Source: D2472 sp964444385 (GTDB lineage Bacteria > Pseudomonadota > Gammaproteobacteria > Magnimaribacterales > D2472). From it: a DNA stretch of 7,231 nucleotides. How positions within the stretch are numbered: the stretch's first letter is position 1; the number at the start of each line of letters is the position of its first letter. The notes under the pieces were generated by a model. That model was not told where the DNA came from and made no database searches. It was given only the letters and a program-made list of their open reading frames with translations. Positions 5,367-7,231 of the stretch are shown one piece after another. The position numbers and the translations under genes were made by a program. The stretch spans positions 1 to 7,231 of the forward strand of contig CAYUHD010000058.1 of NCBI GenBank assembly GCA_964444385.1. Reading direction: 5' to 3'.

Positions 5367-7196
5367 ATGAATACACTTAAATCTATTTTTGCTTGGCTTG
5401 GTCGTTTTTTAGAAAAAGCGAGAACTGTAATGCTGAACCTTGGTACAGCATTTGTTTTAATTTTTTTTACAGTCTTAATCATCTCAGCACTAACCTCTTC
5501 TGGGCGCGAAACAAAAGACCCAAGTGGAAGAGTTCTTATTCTTGACCCGCAAGGAACTATAGTTGACCAAGAAGTATTTGGAGATGATTTTTTTGCAAAT
5601 ATAACCAGCAATGCTTCATCCAATCAAATTCAAACAAGAGATTTTATTGAGTTGATTCAAGCAATTGCTGAAGATGATGATATTCCCGCTGTGCTAATTG
5701 ATTTTTCTCAAACTGGATTTGCGGGTCCAACAACTGTAATAAATATTGCAAAAGAGTTGAAAGCTTTACGTGATTCTGGAAAACGAGTTATTGCATTTAA
5801 TGATCGCCTTACAACCACTTCATATTTAATGGCTTCACAAGCTTCAGAAATATGGGTTCATCCTGTTGGAAGTGTAAGCATTAGAGGTCTTGGCGGAATG
5901 AGAGCTTATCAAAAAGAACTTTTTGAAAATCTGAAAATTAATTTTCATAATTATTCTCAAGGTGATTTTAAATCTGCAGTTGAGGGTAATACTAGGACCG
6001 ATATGTCTGAAAATGACAGGTTGCAACGAAAAGCCCTGCTTAACCCTATTTGGGATGAAATGAAAACTCTCATGTCTGAAGGACGTGGAATAACTTCTGA
6101 TGAAATCCAATATTTTGCAGATAATTATATTGGCTTCATTGGAGAAGCTGCAATCAATAACATTGCTTTTGCGACTTCAAACAATATTATTGATGGTACA
6201 AAATCTTTTCCCGAATTCCGTCAGTACATGATTGAAAATTTTGGTGAAGATGAAGAAGCTGAAACTGTTACCTACAAATATATTTCATATCAAGAATATG
6301 CAGATCAATTAGATGATGATTTTACATTTAGCGAGAATGAGATTGTCGTGATAACTGCCGAAGGTGTCATTATGGAAGGAGAAATTTCTCCTGGAGTAGC
6401 CGGTGCAAATGGTATTGTGAAACAAATAAGATCAGCCCATGAAAATGAAAATACGAAGGCAATTGTTTTCCGCGTCAATAGCCCTGGTGGGTCTATCATT
6501 GCAAGTGAAATGATGCGTGATGAATTATTTGAAGCTAAAAGAAAAGGGATTAATGTAGTTGTATCTATGGGTGATTATGCTGCATCTGGCGGAGTATATA
6601 TTTCAACTCCAGCAGATTACATATTTGCTGAACCAACAACTATCACAGGCTCTATAGGTGTGGCGATTGCTTTGCCTACGTTGGAAAACGCTATGGACTA
6701 CATTGGAGTTAATTTTGATGGAGTGGTTACCTCGAAGCATGGTGGTTGGGATCCTACTCAAGCCATTGATGAAGACCTAGATAAAATTTTTGAAGGCTGG
6801 GGTGCCGATGCATATGATAGATTTGTTAATTTTGTTGCTGACTCTCGATCTCAATCTTATGAGGACATTAAAGCAATCGCAGGCGGAAGAGTTTGGATAG
6901 CAACAGCCGCTCAAGAGCTAGGTTTGGTAGATGAGATTGGAGGCATTGATGATGCAGTCGCTTATGCTGCAAATCTTACAGAGCTTGATGATTACCAAGT
7001 AGAGTATTATGGGCAAGAACTCTCCCCTGAAGAATTATTCATTAAAGAATTACTTGAAAATTTTGAAATTTCTTTCAAGGAGCCTAAGATTTTCTCTGCT
7101 CTAGATGGAATAACAGATCTGTATGAAACATTAATGGATATCAGAGAACCTAAGGCCCTTCTAACATGTAAAAACTGCTTAGTAGATCTAGATTGA
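5367..7196 (+). CDS. sppA: Signal peptide peptidase A (S49 family, 67K type)
   Basis: A 609-residue inner-membrane serine protease (E. coli 618) that degrades signal peptides left in the membrane after protein export. One N-terminal anchor lies at about 20-44 (VMLNLGTAFVLIFFTVLI). Two S49 domains follow, at about 130-285 and 370-525. The catalytic lysine is in GDFKSAVE (K202, equal to E. coli K209) and the serine in GDYAASGGVY (S407, equal to S409). GSVSIRGLGG in the first domain and EPTTITGSIGV in the second are also typical, as is the C-terminal end with ALLTCKNC. All expected active-site residues are present, so it should be active. It is the fourth gene of a tight operon led by the operator-covered promoter at 4321, which suggests its level responds to the Xre regulator. 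The gene after it lies outside the window. Confidence 0.96.
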   Translation: MNTLKSIFAWLGRFLEKARTVMLNLGTAFVLIFFTVLIISALTSSGRETKDPSGRVLILDPQGTIVDQEVFGDDFFANITSNASSNQIQTRDFIELIQAIAEDDDIPAVLIDFSQTGFAGPTTVINIAKELKALRDSGKRVIAFNDRLTTTSYLMASQASEIWVHPVGSVSIRGLGGMRAYQKELFENLKINFHNYSQGDFKSAVEGNTRTDMSENDRLQRKALLNPIWDEMKTLMSEGRGITSDEIQYFADNYIGFIGEAAINNIAFATSNNIIDGTKSFPEFRQYMIENFGEDEEAETVTYKYISYQEYADQLDDDFTFSENEIVVITAEGVIMEGEISPGVAGANGIVKQIRSAHENENTKAIVFRVNSPGGSIIASEMMRDELFEAKRKGINVVVSMGDYAASGGVYISTPADYIFAEPTTITGSIGVAIALPTLENAMDYIGVNFDGVVTSKHGGWDPTQAIDEDLDKIFEGWGADAYDRFVNFVADSRSQSYEDIKAIAGGRVWIATAAQELGLVDEIGGIDDAVAYAANLTELDDYQVEYYGQELSPEELFIKELLENFEISFKEPKIFSALDGITDLYETLMDIREPKALLTCKNCLVDLD

Positions 7197-7231
7197 GTAA
7201 GAAAAACTGATCAAAGGTTTAGCGTTTCTTT

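Noticed and set aside
5844..6110. Minus-strand frame inside sppA; others at 5345-5623 and 6305-6499 are similar.
   Set aside because: Shadows of the S49 protease gene with no independent support.
7197..7231. AAGAAA ... TTTCTT pairing after the sppA stop as a terminator.
   Set aside because: Few, mostly A-T pairs with bulges, and the window ends before any T-run could be judged.

Overview
The window is AT-rich, densely packed bacterial chromosome with Shine-Dalgarno sites, overlapping genes and gaps of 8 to 150 bases. XseA, an SppA of the long (67K) type, a DUF2069 membrane protein and a TlpA-like lipoprotein together point to a gammaproteobacterium. The low GC and compact layout would suit a streamlined marine lineage such as SAR86, but that placement is inference. 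No phage, IS element, CRISPR array, tRNA or rRNA was seen.

Left part (1-1267, minus strand): an EamA/DMT-type ten-helix exporter followed by a SnoaL/NTF2-like protein that runs off the left edge. The two overlap by 11 bases and look translationally coupled. Middle (about 1285-3427, plus strand): xseA, the large subunit of exonuclease VII, overlaps an exported M23 peptidase gene by 20 bases. The M23 gene then meets a TlpA-like thioredoxin lipoprotein gene (minus strand) tail to tail, with an 18-base overlap.

Divergent from the thioredoxin gene lies a 36-codon reading frame that looks like wrbA with nearly all of its middle deleted. It keeps a good ribosome binding site and overlaps the start of the DUF2069 gene. 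From memory, Pseudomonas has a thioredoxin gene near wrbA and a small membrane protein gene, which supports a wrbA remnant here.

The most interesting part is 4308-7196. A near-consensus sigma70 promoter (TTGACA, 17 bases, TATGAT) is embedded in a perfect 15-bp inverted repeat that can also be read as two tandem GTAAAG-N4-CTTTAC operators. It is followed by a leader with a second long inverted repeat that begins at the predicted transcription start. Four tightly packed genes follow: a four-helix membrane protein of unknown function, a 66-residue Xre-type repressor, a 71-residue membrane protein without a single charged side chain, and sppA (signal peptide peptidase A). The arrangement suggests an autoregulated membrane-protein module that controls, or reads through into, sppA. 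The three small genes and this regulatory region are the best candidate for an undescribed system.

No stretch over 300 bases lacks a gene. The last 35 bases after sppA hold nothing I can identify.
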